DNA from: Metallyticus violacea
Lineage: Eukaryota > Arthropoda > Insecta > Mantodea > Metallyticidae
Length of the DNA: 64,000 nt
Direction: 5' to 3'
NCBI GenBank assembly: GCA_030762175.1
Contig: CM060831.1
Span: 1,056,501 to 1,120,500, forward strand
Position 1 is the first letter of the stretch, and each line of letters starts with the position of its first letter. The notes beneath the pieces were generated by a model. It ran no database searches, was not told the DNA's origin, and saw only the letters and a list, made by a program, of their open reading frames with translations. A program made the position numbers and the translations under genes. Shown here piece after piece: positions 13,114 to 26,080 of the stretch.

Positions 13114-16000
13114 GAGAAATATTTGGATTTAAAAATATGCAAACTTAAGAGCCTGATTTTAAAAATAAAAAAAAAAAACAACAACGTATTTTTAAAAAAA
13201 TGGTCAAAAATTCAACATTACAAACATCTATATATCAATGTGCGCAAAGTTTCATTCTCCTAGCTTATATTTCCAGGGGGAAAGGACATGGCGAGACAGG
13301 AAATCCTTACAGCTTTCCCTTAAAGTTGCTGCTCGCAGGCTTTCAGCCCGGTCACAAATCTTATAGCATTAAAAGCTTAATTTTAAAGCCTGTATATTTT
13401 GTGCCCGAAATCAGTTAATATTTTGCTGTTTAAAACATTATAGCTCTTTTCCATGGATTTTTTTTTTCTATTTTGCACGGCTATCCAATGATGGTACCCA
13501 ACATTGATTAACTTATCTTTATGGTTTACATGTTAACTTCAACAATAACACGTTCCAGCTACACGTCTACCCAAATTGCAAAAAAACATTTCCTCCATGG
13601 GAGTACATTAAGCAGTTCATTTCTTTTCAGTTTCTCCTCATACTGTCTCAAAAAGTAGCATAAGGGAAGAGATAACTAAAACACCGAAATATCAATGTGT
13701 CACGTGCCACATTTTAAAGTGTTGTTGAAAAAATATTTTATTAGCCGTTTCTAAACTGAAAGAAATGCAACATTAATATGTAAGCAATGCACTGCTGTAC
13801 TTACATACAAAAATATTCTGTATTACATCTTTCTTTTATGTAAAATGACACTTAGAATCATTAATAATTCATTGATAAAACTGAACAGTGCAATGAATAG
13901 TTACAATTTATATTATGTATAATAAAATCAGATAAAATATATTTGATTTATTTTTTCTGTAAACATTTTGGAAACAACAACAAAATAAATTAAAATATTT
14001 TTTTTTTTTTTGAGCATGTGAGATTTCCAACATGAGTTTCAAAATCAAACAACTTATAAAAGAAATATGGAGAGAAAAATATAGTACCTTAAATAAACAG
14101 CAAGTGGAATTATTATATTTATTTTTAAATATAAACTAATGTTAGTAAAGTCACAAGCATCCTTGACCTTTCTCCTAAATATTGCTGTAGTTGAACGAAA
14201 ATAACACCAAAACTAAATCTCTGTCCCTTAATGGTGTTATCTATGATCTAACAAGCTCTTATTCCTATTTGCAATTATTATGATAGGAACGTTTTTTTTT
14301 TTTATTTCTAAGTTAGTTTTCTCAACTCAGTTAATACAGTATACAAATGTTTCTATAATAAAATAATAATACGCGAGAAAATCCGCATTTATCAAAGAAG
14401 AAAGTTCTCTTGCATCAAGACGATGCTCGCAATGGCAAAAATCAATAAATTGGGATATGATTTGCTACCACATCTGACTTTCATGATAAAGCACATTGCT
14501 ATGTAAGCTATGCCGTGTAACGTTACCATATTTGTGACAGCAATTCTTATAAACGAACACCCGCTCTAACCTACCGCTTGTTGTACGTTTATTCAATACC
14601 TAAAATGTGTAACACACAAGAATCCCCGACATTGCCTATTTATTGTTAGTGATAAAACTGCAGACCAGAAATGTAAATAAATACTGACTGATTAACGTTT
14701 CTTTTTTCTCATCAGCAGAGATACGTGGGGAAGAACAGATGTCACGTGAATTGTTTGTGCTCGTCTTAGAAATATCAGGTATCCATTGCTTTTTTCCGGG
14801 CGTAAAAGTCTTAAGTGTGGTTTAGTGTGGAAGGGAAGTAAAACCGTGGATTCCGTGTAGTGGATTTGTGACACGTGGAATAACCTCAGACAGAAAAAAA
14901 AAAAGAGAGACCTCAGAGCAAAATTTGTCAGCCGTTTGTCGCTCTGAATTGAATGGGACATAAATGACTTGAGTGCTGGTAAATGTAAATCTCTTTTAGA
15001 ATCAGGTGGATATTTTAGCTTTGCATTGCACCCTATCTTGTTCAATTTAACCTTCTAAAGATAAACCGAAAGGGAAGGTAAATTCCATGCAATATTATAT
15101 TTAGGGATCAACAGCATGCCATTAACTTTCTTTTTTTCGATTTCCCATTAACCACCTGATCCCAATCCCTTGACAATTGAACACTGTAAGTTTGATAATG
15201 TTTTGGAGACATGACCGCAAATTTTATTTATTTATTATTTTGTTACCTAAAAATGGAATTCATTAAAATAATTAAAATGTAAAATGATTTAGTTTTGGTT
15301 AAACACACTCGTGCTCGAGTAATTACTGAAGGTTCTTATAAACCTCTATTAGCACAAGGTACTTCAATAAACTGAACAACAGCGCTACTACCTAAGTACT
15401 AAACAGTTTGGGAGATTACAAAAGTTCACCCCATTCTTATGTATGCGAACGCTGCGATTTTATGTAAATCCAGGCGCAAGGCCCGACAGAGTGCGGCAAG
15501 CGAAACACCTGCAACGTTAACGCAAATTACAGAGATCTGGAAGTAAGGAAGGCAGTAAAGCCGTATGTGTGGTTATTTCCTCCAGCTGGGGTTTCAAGTT
15601 CGCTCTGTTCTTTAGTTTTATATGAGCCGCGCTTTCCTACATGCAGCCAATGCGAGAACATTACTATCTTCTCGTTTTTGCAACTTGAATTGTTTGCTAT
15701 GTATTTGCACCTATATTTGATAAGAAGAATCATGAACAAATGTTCTTAAATAGAGAAGTGCACAACTATTTTACAAGACAGAAGAAATAATGTACATATT
15801 TTCAATTATAATTTTACATTTTTCCATCTCACTTTAATGCCTTATATAGAATTGTTAAAAACGACCTATGGAAAATTTAAATGTTGTAAATTTTAATGTT
15901 TCTAAAAGAATTTTTGTCAAACTTTATCTAGGACAATTTTTTACAATTTAACCGAATTTTCATAATTTTTGTCTAATCTGTTTTTAGCAAAAAGACTAAC
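12681..16000. other. AT-rich intergenic DNA, no gene seen
   Basis: No recognisable protein occurs on either strand. A 117-residue minus-strand frame (14692-15045) has no family resemblance. Around 14690-14760 there is loose similarity (TTTTTTCTCATCAGC, then AGAACAGATGTCACGTGAAT) to the 5' part of the mariner at 20050-20140 (TTTTTCTCATCAAC, then AGAACAGGTCTCACGTGAAT). A small fragment of that element may therefore lie here. Confidence 0.55.
13072..13113. repeat. (TTA)n microsatellite
   Basis: This is an uninterrupted trinucleotide run of about 14 units. Confidence 0.97.
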
Positions 16001-16002
16001 AT

Positions 16003-16470
16003 GTGTAGTACCTACTCACCTAGCTACCTACCTACCTCCTACCTATTTAGTATTTACCTACATACCTACCACGTAGTACTTACATACCTATCTAGTAATT
16101 ACTTGCATACTTACCATATAGTACTTATCTACCTACCTAGTACTAACCAATTATCTATCTAATACTTACCTATGTACATATCTAATAACTACCTATCCAC
16201 ATATCTACATACATAACTATCTAGTACTTACCTACCTACTAACCTACCTACCCACATAGTACCTACCTACCTATTTATTTACTTATTTACCTACCATTTT
16301 AATGCCTACTTAACCCACGTATATACATACCTGTCACCTATCTACCTAATACTTACCTAACTATATACTTAACTATCTACCTATCTAATCATTATATGTC
16401 CCTATCTACTTACGTACCCACTTTCTTATCTACCTATCTACTTTCCTATTTAATACTTATCTATCTACCT
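16003..16470. repeat. Degenerate tetranucleotide (TACC/CTAC)n tract
   Basis: About 470 bp is dominated by CTAC, CTAT and CATA variants (for example CTACCTACCTACCTCCTACC), with mixed 3-5 bp slippage. This is an old, expanded and mutated microsatellite. Frames through it, including 16396-16617, are artefacts. Confidence 0.93.
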
Positions 16471-18429
16471 CGAGCTTTAGGCAGGAATCCTTATAAGGAA
16501 CACTTGGCGGGAATTACACCAGCCAAATGCAGCAAGGGTATGGGACCATTGATAGGTAAAACAGGAGCGGGGGTTGTTGCCTTTGTTTTAGAGAAGCAAA
16601 ATGGCAGGAAGATCTAAACCTTTCCATCAAGAGAATGTTGTTAGTATTGTCCGTTTATTTTACCTTGGCCAATCTTGCGAACTGTTCTCATCTGTCCCTA
16701 TTTGGTGTCTTCCCCACTACCCTAACATGACGCTAGTGAGCTAACTGAAGGACAAACACAGAAACAACTATGAAAGGCTGCGTTATTATAAATAAAATAT
16801 AGCTATCACTAGTTATGGCTAAGGTTAACAGACTGAACCCTCCCGCGAGTGCTGTCTTTATTGAGTAGTTCTCATATTAAAATATATTCATAATAAACTC
16901 CTTTTTGGTAGAAGAAAAATGCTGGAACTGATCTGTGTAGGTCCTTTTGACGTGAATATCTTCAATAGAGATAGTGTACACGGACATAGAAGAGTGTTTC
17001 AAAATGTTTATACATAAATTTTGCTGTGTACTTAAAATTATTAGTATTGTTTTCTTTCTGTAATAGAAAGAATGTGACTTAAGAAGCTAAAGAGGTACTA
17101 TTTAAGAGAATATTTAGCCATCATCAACAATTCAAAGATGTGAGATTGTCAAAAGAAAATGCCGGTAGACAAATAAAAATAAAAGGGCAAATACAGAGTG
17201 AGAGTGTTCACCCATAAACTCTGGGATAGTTAACTATCTATTGTGTATGTACTTAATTTTTAATAATGTAAAAGAGAGAAGAGCCGCTCATTAAGAGAAA
17301 GAGAAAATAGGGAAATTCTGTGAATTAATTTTGTTTGTTATTTTTTCTCAGAAAAGAATTTGAGCTAAAATGAGCCCATCATATTTTTTCAGAGCAAACC
17401 CAACTATTATATAATTTTACCAACATGTCCGTACGTATTTTTTCCATTTTTCTCCATTGGGGTGTCCCCTTGGCAGTTTTTCCTTTATTTTTAATTTTAA
17501 ACCTAAACTAAGGGCACAATTTTTAAAAAATAGTACTGATGTTTTAATGAATCAATATGAAAGTTTCTGTTTTTACTGAAAAGCATACAAGTAGAGGAAA
17601 TTAGGATGCATTGTCAATTTAACAATTTATAGGGGTTTCCTGTTTCTGGTATTTTCCTGAGATTGCGTTAGATTAGTGCGTGTTTATGAATTTATTACTA
17701 ATTGAATTTTTTCATTTGTTATTTTTACTGTATTTAACAAAGGTTACTTTTGCATTTTGAAGGTGCATGTTAGTAGTTCGCGATTCCGAAACCCAGAAAT
17801 AATGTTGTTAACTGTTTATCATCTCAGAACAAGTAACAATGTTAGCATCTATCCGTCACATTTAATAACGCAACATCTTTGAAAACGCATAGTAATACTA
17901 TCTGCATCTTTTATTTCAGGTAACTTTTTACGTCGTTTAGAAAATTTCTCTTTTCCTTATATTCTGCTTTCTGCTATATTTTTTACCGTTGGCACAATCG
18001 TGACGTAAGCAATTGCACCGTCTTCGTTGCATTACAGCTATATATGCAATACTTTAGAAAGGGTCTTGCTTTTAACGGAGTCATGTCATCTCCTATTGTT
18101 GTTTTTACTAAATCTGCTGTACTAAGTAAGTTTAACCGTTCCGTTTCTCTGGTGTGCCTATATGGAAGTTTCCCTTTGAAATCTTTTGTTTTAAAATGCC
18201 CCTTTTCATTGCGTTTTTCTGCTCGTTAAAATGAATTATTTTCCTTCTTTCAAAATGATCTTTATGGAAGCCTTTTTCTTACAGATTACTGAAAATTGGT
18301 ACATAAATTCACAATTATATACTGAATACAACTATCTGGTTTTATTTTAAATAGTTTTTAAGAGTTTACCTTTAAATCTGTTGATTTTAAATTTTACAAC
18401 TACTTTATTTTCCTTAGTCAAGGTAGAGG
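16471..18429. other. AT-rich intergenic DNA, no gene seen
   Basis: Short frames such as 18044-18229 show no family features. There is no inverted repeat, SINE or transposase fragment I can recognise. Confidence 0.5.
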
Positions 18430-19150
18430 ATAGGGGTATTTACACTTTGCAATTGCGGATTATCAAATAATAATGACTGAAGAATATGATGATCTAGAAT
18501 ACGTGTGTAGAAAACTCACTGAAAAGTATGAAAAGGTGGGCCTAAATCTTAATTTTGAAAAATCTAGTCATATGATAACAAAAGCAGAAAACAAAATATA
18601 ATTATTGAAAATAGAAAAGTGATTAAATATAGGGCAAATATAAATATTTGTGTGCTAAAATTACTGGACGAAAAAAAAGATAAATAAATTAGAGAACACA
18701 TAAAGAAAGAAGTTTGCAATATGAACTCTTAATCCTATATTATGGGATAAACAGATTAATAAAGAAATAAAACATAAAATTTACAAATCAATTATGAGAA
18801 GCACTGCTTTGTATAAGCAGAAACATGACAACTTAAAAATACGTGCATACAAAATAGATTTTTAGCAATTGGATTTTTAAATTAGAATTGGATTTGGATT
18901 TAGAATTGGATTACTGGAGGCGGTCAGCAAGGGTGTCACGATGAGATAGAAGCAGAAAAGATACAATAAGGCGAAAAATTGGAATTAACAACAATATTAT
19001 AGAACAAGACAATTGATGTGGTTCGGTCATTTAGTGCGAATGGGTGCCAAGGATTTACAGAAACCAGAAGGCCACACGAAGGACATCCAAGAAGAAATGG
19101 AGAATAGACGCCTAAAAGAAGAACGGGTCGAGAGGAATACTTTTCAGCAG
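18430..19150 (+). pseudogene. LINE reverse transcriptase C-terminal remnant
   Basis: In one frame the sequence begins with a decayed catalytic box region (ADYQIII) and continues EEYDDLEYVCRKLTEKYEK and VGLNLNFEKS. This is the segment just after the FADD catalytic box in insect LINEs that are usually annotated as endonuclease-reverse transcriptase. A WRRSARLSRRD-like stretch (about 18908-18950) and a QLMWFGHVQRM-like stretch (about 19013-19040) follow in the expected order across frameshifts. In a working element this enzyme copies element RNA at a nicked chromosomal target. Here the catalytic aspartates are not intact, the upstream endonuclease and fingers are absent, and stops are frequent. 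It looks like a 5'-truncated, old insertion. Confidence 0.75.
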
Positions 19151-19680
19151 TTCATGTAATTTACAGTTAATTATAAATTAGAAAAGTTTTGTGTTTTGTG
19201 ATTTGCTGCAAGATGATGTTGATACATCGTAAAACAGACTTAGTAGTTTGTAGTTTTTTCTGATAGCCTAGAGTTAATTCGGTTTTAGGAGAGGAATGTC
19301 AACAGAAAGAATATTTTATGACTTAGTTAAAGCTTTTGACTATATCTATCATGAAAATGGTTTATGCAATACAAATGAACACTCAAAATGAAGCGCACCA
19401 TACCTTGATAAAAAGTAGATCGAAACTGCCCCTTTAAAAATATAAGCAATGGGGATGATTAATTCTAGACCCTCGAAATGTTTTGATTTATATAATGACA
19501 TTTTAAAGTATAACCAATTTTGTGCTATTTGCAGACACAAAGAAACAAAATTTCATCTCTAAATCCTCAATTACATACAGGGAATGCATGTCCTTGTTCT
19601 ACAAATAGATAGTAATCATGCCTAAGCATAGCTCTGCATTATTAACCTTGAAATCACCGAAGACTTTCAAATTCGGCCTA
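19151..19680. other. AT-rich spacer, no gene seen
   Basis: Nothing recognisable follows the LINE tail. The element's 3' UTR may lie here, but no tail or target-site duplication is evident. Confidence 0.45.
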
Positions 19681-19888
19681 TTTTAACTCAGTGATGAATT
19701 ATGGTCTCGTTTTTAGGGTAACTCGGTTGAAAGTGTGTAATATGAATAAATTCAGGTACACATAGCAAATATAAATATTTTTTATTTTAACTCAGTGATG
19801 AATTATGGTCTCGTTTTAGGGTAACTCGGTTGAAAGTGCGTAATATGAATAAATTCAGGTACACATAGCAAATATAAATATTTTTAAA
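19681..19888. repeat. Two-copy tandem duplication, 104-bp unit
   Basis: The segment starting TTTTAACTCAGTGATG at 19681 is repeated at 19785 and both copies end in CAAATATAAATATTTTT. They differ only at a few positions, for example an extra T in the run near 19712 and GTGTGT versus GTGCGT. It is a young local duplication. Confidence 0.95.
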
Positions 19889-20027
19889 CACCTAGAAATA
19901 CCGACTCTTCCATGCGATTATATTGACATTTTGTATAAACTAAAAAAATGTACTAAACCAAGTTACAAAAAGGAAATCTACACAAACCAGTTTCAGCGTC
20001 ATCCTTCTACCTCAATGTATTTTTATA

Positions 20028-20780
20028 CGAGGTCTGGTCAGTAAAGAATGAGAATGTTTTTATTTTTCTCATCAACGGTGGAGATACTGTGATGAAACAA
20101 TTTTTCTGAGAAGAACAGGTCTCACGTGAATGGTAGAAAAAATTTAATAGGACGCCAGCAAAGAGTAAGTGATTGCCAGTCAGCTGCATAAAATGGAGTC
20201 GCTTCCTAACGAACAGTACGCTGTTCTGAAATTTTGCTTGCTGTTACAATAAGCTTATGGCGATGATGTTCTGCCACTTCGGTAGTTGCAGGGCGGCTCA
20301 GATCGTAGTACACGAACGGGTGCCGAGATTGCTGACGCTTGAAGTTGGTGGTGATACTTACCATCCCGAAAACAAACAGACACCAACGAATGTCATCGAC
20401 TGTCGTGGAATGGTTTATCAATAAAGTCTTCCAACAAACGACGGCTAATGGAGAGTATTACAAGACCATTTGAGCGTCCGACGTAAACGCCTTGGTTGGC
20501 GCCTTCAACTTGTTGCTCAACATTTGGTCATAAAAAACACAGAATGCGTGCCCTGTCCTGCATACGGCCTGGACTTAGCTCCGTATCACTTTTTTCTGTT
20601 CCCTCGTCTCAAAAAACGAGCTGCCGGGCCAGGGTTTTGGTTCATAAACTATTTCCGGCACATCTTTCAGGACTGGCAGACACGTTGGGCCAAGTGCATA
20701 CAACTAAACGGGGACTGCTTCGAAAAAGACCCTGCTTGGTGTACTTTGAAACTCTCACTCTTCAATGACTAGCCCTCTTC
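20028..20780 (+). pseudogene. Internally deleted mariner element
   Basis: The left end (CGAGGTCTGGTCAGTAAAG at 20028) and the right end in reverse complement (about 20775 inward, GGGCTAGTCATTGAAGAGTG) are diverged inverted repeats. Between them, MESLPNEQYAVLKFC (from about 20193) is a mariner transposase N-terminus, followed by AYGDDVLPL. The C-terminal domain (20530-20745) has AYGLDLAPYHFFLFPRLK, which corresponds to the PYSPDLAPxDFxLFPxLK block, then WAKCIQLNGDCFEKD. The middle of the protein, including the first two catalytic aspartates, is deleted, and there are frameshifts. At about 750 bp against a usual 1.3 kb this is a non-autonomous derivative. Confidence 0.87.
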
Positions 20781-20784
20781 CCCG

Positions 20785-21325
20785 TAGTCTAAAAGTCTTA
20801 ATTAACATGATAAATCTTTCAATTATTCTTACATATACCCGTGTAAAAAGGCTTATTATTCTGTAAATGACAATACACCACAATGGTGTCTAACTTTTGT
20901 ATATAATTTGTATTAATTTGTATATAATTATATACAGGCATCGTTTCTTATATATGTAAAAATGTAAATAGCTGTTGGAACTGAGAACTTCTATGCTGGT
21001 AAGTCTAAACAGGTGTCGCACAAACTTATGGAATGCTTCGATTACTAAACCAAAATATAAATTATAGAAACATTAAGTTCAAGTAATTAAAGATGCAACA
21101 TTTTGAACTTGCTGATAAATTATGCTATTAAAAACATAGATTTGTGTCACGAGGAACTTTTTAGCGATATGAGTGGTCATAACTTTAAACCCTAAAGACT
21201 GCACATTGTTTGATCAACAGTAACCTTGTGATGGTGTAGCACAGTGTCTAGGATTTATATGATCATGGTTTTTTTTATTTGTTTAGGTGACGTAAAACAT
21301 TCGAACAAAGAAAGAAAGATGATTT
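20785..21325. other. AT-rich spacer before the 31-bp array
   Basis: No gene or transposon feature is seen. Confidence 0.5.
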
Positions 21326-22470
21326 TGAAGTTTGAAAGCATGTCTGCGGTACAGAAACAATGAAGAATGCAAGTCTGCGATGAAAAAGCATGATGGCGGT
21401 ACAACGACAATGAAGAAAGCATGTCTGCGGTACAACGACAATGAAGAAAGCATGTCTGCGGTACAACGACAATGAAGAAAGCATGTTTGCGGTACAACGA
21501 CAATGAAGAAAGCATGTCTGTGGTGCAAAGACAATGAAGAAAGCATGTTTGCGGTACAACGACAATGAAGAAAGCATGTCTGCGGTGAAAAGACAATGAA
21601 GAAAGCATGTTTGCGGTACAACGACAATGAAGAAAGCATGTCTGCGGTGCAAAGACAATGAAGAAAGCATGTTTGCGGTACAAAGACAATGAAGAAAGCA
21701 TGTTTGCGGTACAACGACAATGAAGAAAGCATGTCTGCGGTGCAAAGACAACGAAGAAAGCATGTTTGCGGTACAAAGACAATGAAGAAAGCATGTTTGC
21801 GGTACAACGACAATGAAGAAAGGATGTCTGCGGTACAACGACAACGAAGAAAGCATGTCTGCGGTGCAAAGACAATGAAGAAAGTATGTTTGCGGTACAA
21901 AGACAATGAAGAAAGCATGTCTGCGGTACAACGACAACGAAGAAAGCATGTCTGCGGAACAACGACAACGAAGAAAGCATGTCTGCGGTGCAACGACAAC
22001 GAAGAAAGCATGTCTGCGGTGCAAAGACAACGAAGAAAGCATGTCTGCGGTACAACGACAACGAAGAAAGCATGTCTGCGGTGCAAAGACAATGAAGAAA
22101 GTATGTTTGCGGTACAAAGACAATGAAGAAAGCATGTTTGCGGTACAACGACAATGAAGAAAGCATGTCTGCGGTGCAAAGACAATGAAGAAAACATGTT
22201 TGCGGTACAAAGACAATGAAGAAAGCATGTCTGCGGTACGACAACGAAGAAAGCATGTCTGCGGTACAACGACAACGAAGAAAGCAGTCTGCGATGAAGA
22301 AAGCATGTCTGCGGTACAACGACAATGAAGAAAGCATGTCTGCGATGAAGAAAGCATGTCTGCGGTACAACGACAATGAAGAAAGCATGTCTGCGGTACA
22401 ACGACAATGAAGAAAGCATGTTTGCGGTAAAAACACGTCAGTGGTACAGCGACAATGAGGAAATCTGCTT
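21326..22470. repeat. 31-bp minisatellite array, ~35 units
   Basis: The unit is GAAGAAAGCATGTCTGCGG followed by TACAACGACAAT, 31 bp, with TCTGCGG/TTTGCGG, TACAACG/TGCAAAG and CAATG/CAACG variants. Shortened units lie near 21380 and 22280-22350. The minus strand of the unit contains no stop codon in any frame, so all three minus frames stay open for 378-416 codons. Because 31 is not a multiple of 3, each frame reads the same periodic peptide with a 31-residue period. These frames come from the repeat and are not evidence of a gene. The right edge runs straight into a transposase fragment. Confidence 0.96.
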
Positions 22471-22479
22471 TGAACAAAT

Positions 22480-22880
22480 CTCACAATGTAGCATTTTGGG
22501 GACAAATTGTCCTTTCGGAGGTTCTTCTTTGAAGAAACAGTTACCGGTGCTGTTTATCTCGAAAAGATGCAGACATCTATTTTATCTGCGATCCGAGAAG
22601 TTTTATCTGCAACAAGATGGAGCTCCAGCTCATTACCTCGAGACGTACAGAGTACCTTGATGAAACTCTTCCTGGACGATGGATAGCCCGAAGAGGCGCT
22701 GTAGAATACCCAGCATGGCCCCCAAATATAACACCTCTAACTTTCACTTCTTCAGGACCCTAAAGGATGTTGTGCATTAGGAATAAATTGAATTTCGTGT
22801 GTAGCGATTCTACTGGACACGTTCCAGAATGTTGTTCGGCGGCATCGATTGTGACCACTTAGAACAGTAAGTTGCACATT
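22480..22880 (+). pseudogene. DDE transposase fragment, Tc1/mariner superfamily
   Basis: Several frames together give the C-terminal half of a transposase of the lineage marked by QQDGAPAH. LQQDGAPAHYLET lies at about 22605-22645, where the D is the second catalytic residue. LDETLPGRWIARRGAVEYP and PPNITPL follow at 22660-22745; the family has PPRSPDLTPLDF, whose D is largely lost here. A decayed KDVVYR-like region follows. The protein would bind its element's ends and catalyse strand transfer. The N-terminus and first catalytic Asp are missing because the 31-bp array occupies that position. At least three frame changes make it non-functional. Confidence 0.82.
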
Positions 22881-22889
22881 ACTCTACAT

Positions 22890-24479
22890 CCTCACCAAAT
22901 TTGAACTTTGGATCACAATTCATTACAGTGTTATTGATTATGAAACAGTGTAAAAAAATTTTTGGACCCCTTTATATTTGCGGTATTTGTCTACTTTAAA
23001 CACCTTAAACCGTAAGTATAGCTTTAAGAGAGCGTTCTTATTTCTCAATTTTAAACTCTCACTCATATATTCGAACTCTGTTCATAAGATGTTAATTTTC
23101 ATACCAATTAGAACAAGAAACGTTTATCATGTCGATCGCCAATGATCCAGAAGAATGGCGCAACTCCATTAGACCTCAGCCGTCTGTTCAACGTGGAGAG
23201 TTTAATGTGGACATGAACACTGTGGAAGGGACCATGCAAATTGATAAAAGTTTCAAATAAAGAGAACGCGTTGTGTTCATGACTTCCTGCGATACTAAAA
23301 CAAAAAAGTTGTGTGCACGTAATTACAGAAAGATCAGTTCTTGATACACCTCCCCCAACTTCCGCATCACCTTGGCACTTCCTGTGAGCGGCTGCCACTC
23401 AAATATAAATCTCTATGACGTAAGTTCCGGCCATGAGTAAGACTGCAAATAAATAATGAATGAGCTTTGCTCCCATTCGGGGCCAAAAGTAAGAAAGAAC
23501 TTCATGCGGATTCACGGCACCAGCCAAGAGGAAGTGAAGGTGGGCAAGCACGTGTCGTCAAGACAAATTGATGATTACCGGCCCTTGCGCGTCACGCAGA
23601 GGGTGTTGCCTTCGAAAATTACACGGCTCTCCTACCACTTAGGGCCTTGACATTTCCCAAAACATCCCCGTGAGATCTGTGCATGCCTTGGGCGCTGCAT
23701 AGCGCACTATGAATACGCTACATTTACATACACCAGACTACTGTTTCACTGGCACATGAAATATCGTCCAGGTTTTCCTCTTCGCTACCACTCATTAATT
23801 CATTTTAGGATTGGAAGAAGTTGTAACGCTCAACATAGGTCGTAAATAACACAAGCGTGAGGGTTGTCCATACGAATCATGTCTACATACGGCCGAAAAC
23901 GTCAGTGTACAACTTGAAAACAACGCAAAGTCATAACCCCACCTGAACTCGAAAATCGCTTTTGTGTTAGAATGTTACACGAGTCAATTTATATAAACAT
24001 AAAATTTGAAAAACATTCATGGCAACATTAGCCCTTCAATACATACCCTATTTTAACACAAGATTGTGCCTATTCTCTTTATAAATTATTAATATTGATG
24101 CAAAAAATTTTAAATATATATGCTTAATCTATTATCTATAAAATAACATAATATTAGACCTATATTATTAATAGAAAACATAATGACTGACTTTTCTAGT
24201 TTTTAAAACAATATTTTGTAATTTATTTTCCATTTTACTTCAAAAGCATTGTGCAGTGTACTGTATGTTGCAAACATAAAAGAGAATTACATACAGCAAA
24301 TAGAAAAAAAAATAAATAAATAAAAACAATTCTGCTATACATAGCACTATAAAATTAATGCAAAATGCTAAAAAAGATTATAAATAGAGCTAAAAATATT
24401 TCTATGAAAGACAAATACAGTCCTCACATAACAAACCTAAGACCGTCTGAAATATTGTGATAAATATGAAATAAAGGAA
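22890..24479. other. Intergenic DNA, no gene seen
   Basis: A 96-residue minus-strand frame (23108-23398) and a 64-residue plus-strand frame (23456-23650) lie in locally GC-richer sequence, but neither resembles a family I know. The rest is AT-rich. Confidence 0.45.
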
Positions 24480-26080
24480 ATTACAGTAAATAAAATTACC
24501 AAAAGCATCCGCAACAAATAGTAACCTTATATAATGAATATTTCATTCAGACATCAGAATTTTACTAATAAGGAAAAAACACAAAAAAATATAATTTTAT
24601 AACCAAATGAAACACGATTAGAAAAGTTTACTTCTCTAGAAACAGAATCCAAAAGTGTAGATAAAGTAATATAATCCTTCAAAAGCAATAATCCATCCAA
24701 TATACGAAATAAATACAAAAATATGTTCGTAATATTAGTAATCCCTTAAGTCATATATGCAACTTCTCCTGTAACAGGTTAAAACATTTTATTGTTAAAC
24801 ATTTATTTAAGAAAGGGCAAAAATCACTAATGTCGAAATAGAGACCAGTATCATTACTAACAGTTTTCTCCAAAGAATTTGAAAAATTATTGTTCAAAAG
24901 AATTATCACCATCTAGATAAAAGTAATATTTTAGCAATGGAACAGTTTGGAGTTAGGAAAAACATTTTAATCAATTATGCCACTTTCAAGTTAACTGTTG
25001 AAGTTCTGAAATCCGTTGATAATAAACTTTATACACTAGGAATATTGTGTGATATATCAAAAGCTTTTGACGGTGTAAATCATAACACACTCTTATCAAA
25101 AGTTTTCTATTATGGTATTGAGGGCAAAGTTTATCAATGGATTGTACCATACTTATTTTTTCAGGTAATTACGCGTACGTGCAATGGTTAGTAGTAAGGC
25201 ATGATGCTCCTAAAGGTTTTGGGTCCATTATTATTTTTACTATATGTCAATGTTCTCCTCTCAGTAATAAACAAACATGCTTATTCAATTAATTTTGCAG
25301 ATGATACTAGTATCATCATTCGGTCTCTTCTCAATATTTATCCAATGATGTATTCTCATTACATCAAAAACTGGTTTGGCAGTAACAAAAGTCATATAAA
25401 CTTTGAAAAACACTAAATACATTAATTTTCATTGCAGACTTAAAGATATAATATGAAGGCAGTGAAATCATCGGATCTAGTGACATAATACTTTTGGTCT
25501 TATTATTGATTATAATATGAACTGGAAAGGTCGTATTGATTACATCTTATCCTACCGAGCTCGGCGTGTTTTGCAACTAGATCATTACTTCATTTTATAA
25601 ACAAGAGCATCCTAAACACAATAATTATGTTTACTTCTATTCCTTAATGACTTGTGGGATAATGTTCTGAGGGAGTTCAATAAATACTAAAAAAATATTT
25701 CTTATACAAAAAGAGTAATAAGAATAATGGAAGAAGCAAAACGATCAACTCATTATAAACCACTATTAAAACATTTGGAATTTTACTATTAGCTTGCGAG
25801 TACATTCTAGCTGTACTTTTGTTTGTAGTAGACAATTCAGAAGTATTCATAAAAAATCAGATATACACAGCAAAGAAACCAGACATAGAGTGCAGGCACT
25901 CTAAAATGGTGTTTACAACAATGGTATAGTATTATTTAGTTCACTCCCATCATCTATAAAGGAACTACATTTAATAAAATTAAGTTACAGAGGAGGATTT
26001 CATAAATTTAATTTCATACATTCAAAAAATAACAATTTTAGATGTAGATAAATATTTTAGATGTAAATAATTTAAGTTAG
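24480..26080 (+). pseudogene. Jockey/CR1-like LINE, reverse transcriptase region
   Basis: This is the best preserved retroelement in the window. Across frames the order is: RP-x-S-LLTVFSK-like sequence near 24840, MEQFGVRKN at 24937 (family EQFGFRKN), ILCDISKAFDGVNHNTLLSK near 25035-25100 (palm motif A, catalytic Asp in SKAFD), YGIEGKVYQWI, then LGPLLFLLYVNVL at 25216-25255 (SxLGPLLFLLYINDL) and NFADDTSIII at 25285-25320 (catalytic ADD box). Downstream, NWFGSNKSHINFEK, KSNKNNGRS and LACEYILAVLLFVVDNSE near 25790-25840 match the thumb and C-terminal region. Stops and frameshifts are frequent and no endonuclease domain is seen. It is 5'-truncated and inactive. Confidence 0.88.

Noticed and set aside
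14692..15045. 117-residue minus-strand frame
   Set aside because: No family resemblance; composition follows local AT bias, and part overlaps a stretch loosely similar to a mariner 5' region.
21255..22505. Three overlapping minus-strand frames of 378-416 residues and shorter plus-strand frames
   Set aside because: They are read from the 31-bp tandem repeat, all three phases are equally open and give the same 31-residue periodic peptide. No start context, domain or conservation supports a gene.
23108..23650. Two frames of 96 (minus) and 64 (plus) residues in GC-richer sequence
   Set aside because: No motif recognised, no splice-site-bounded conservation can be tested here, and length is within chance for the local composition.
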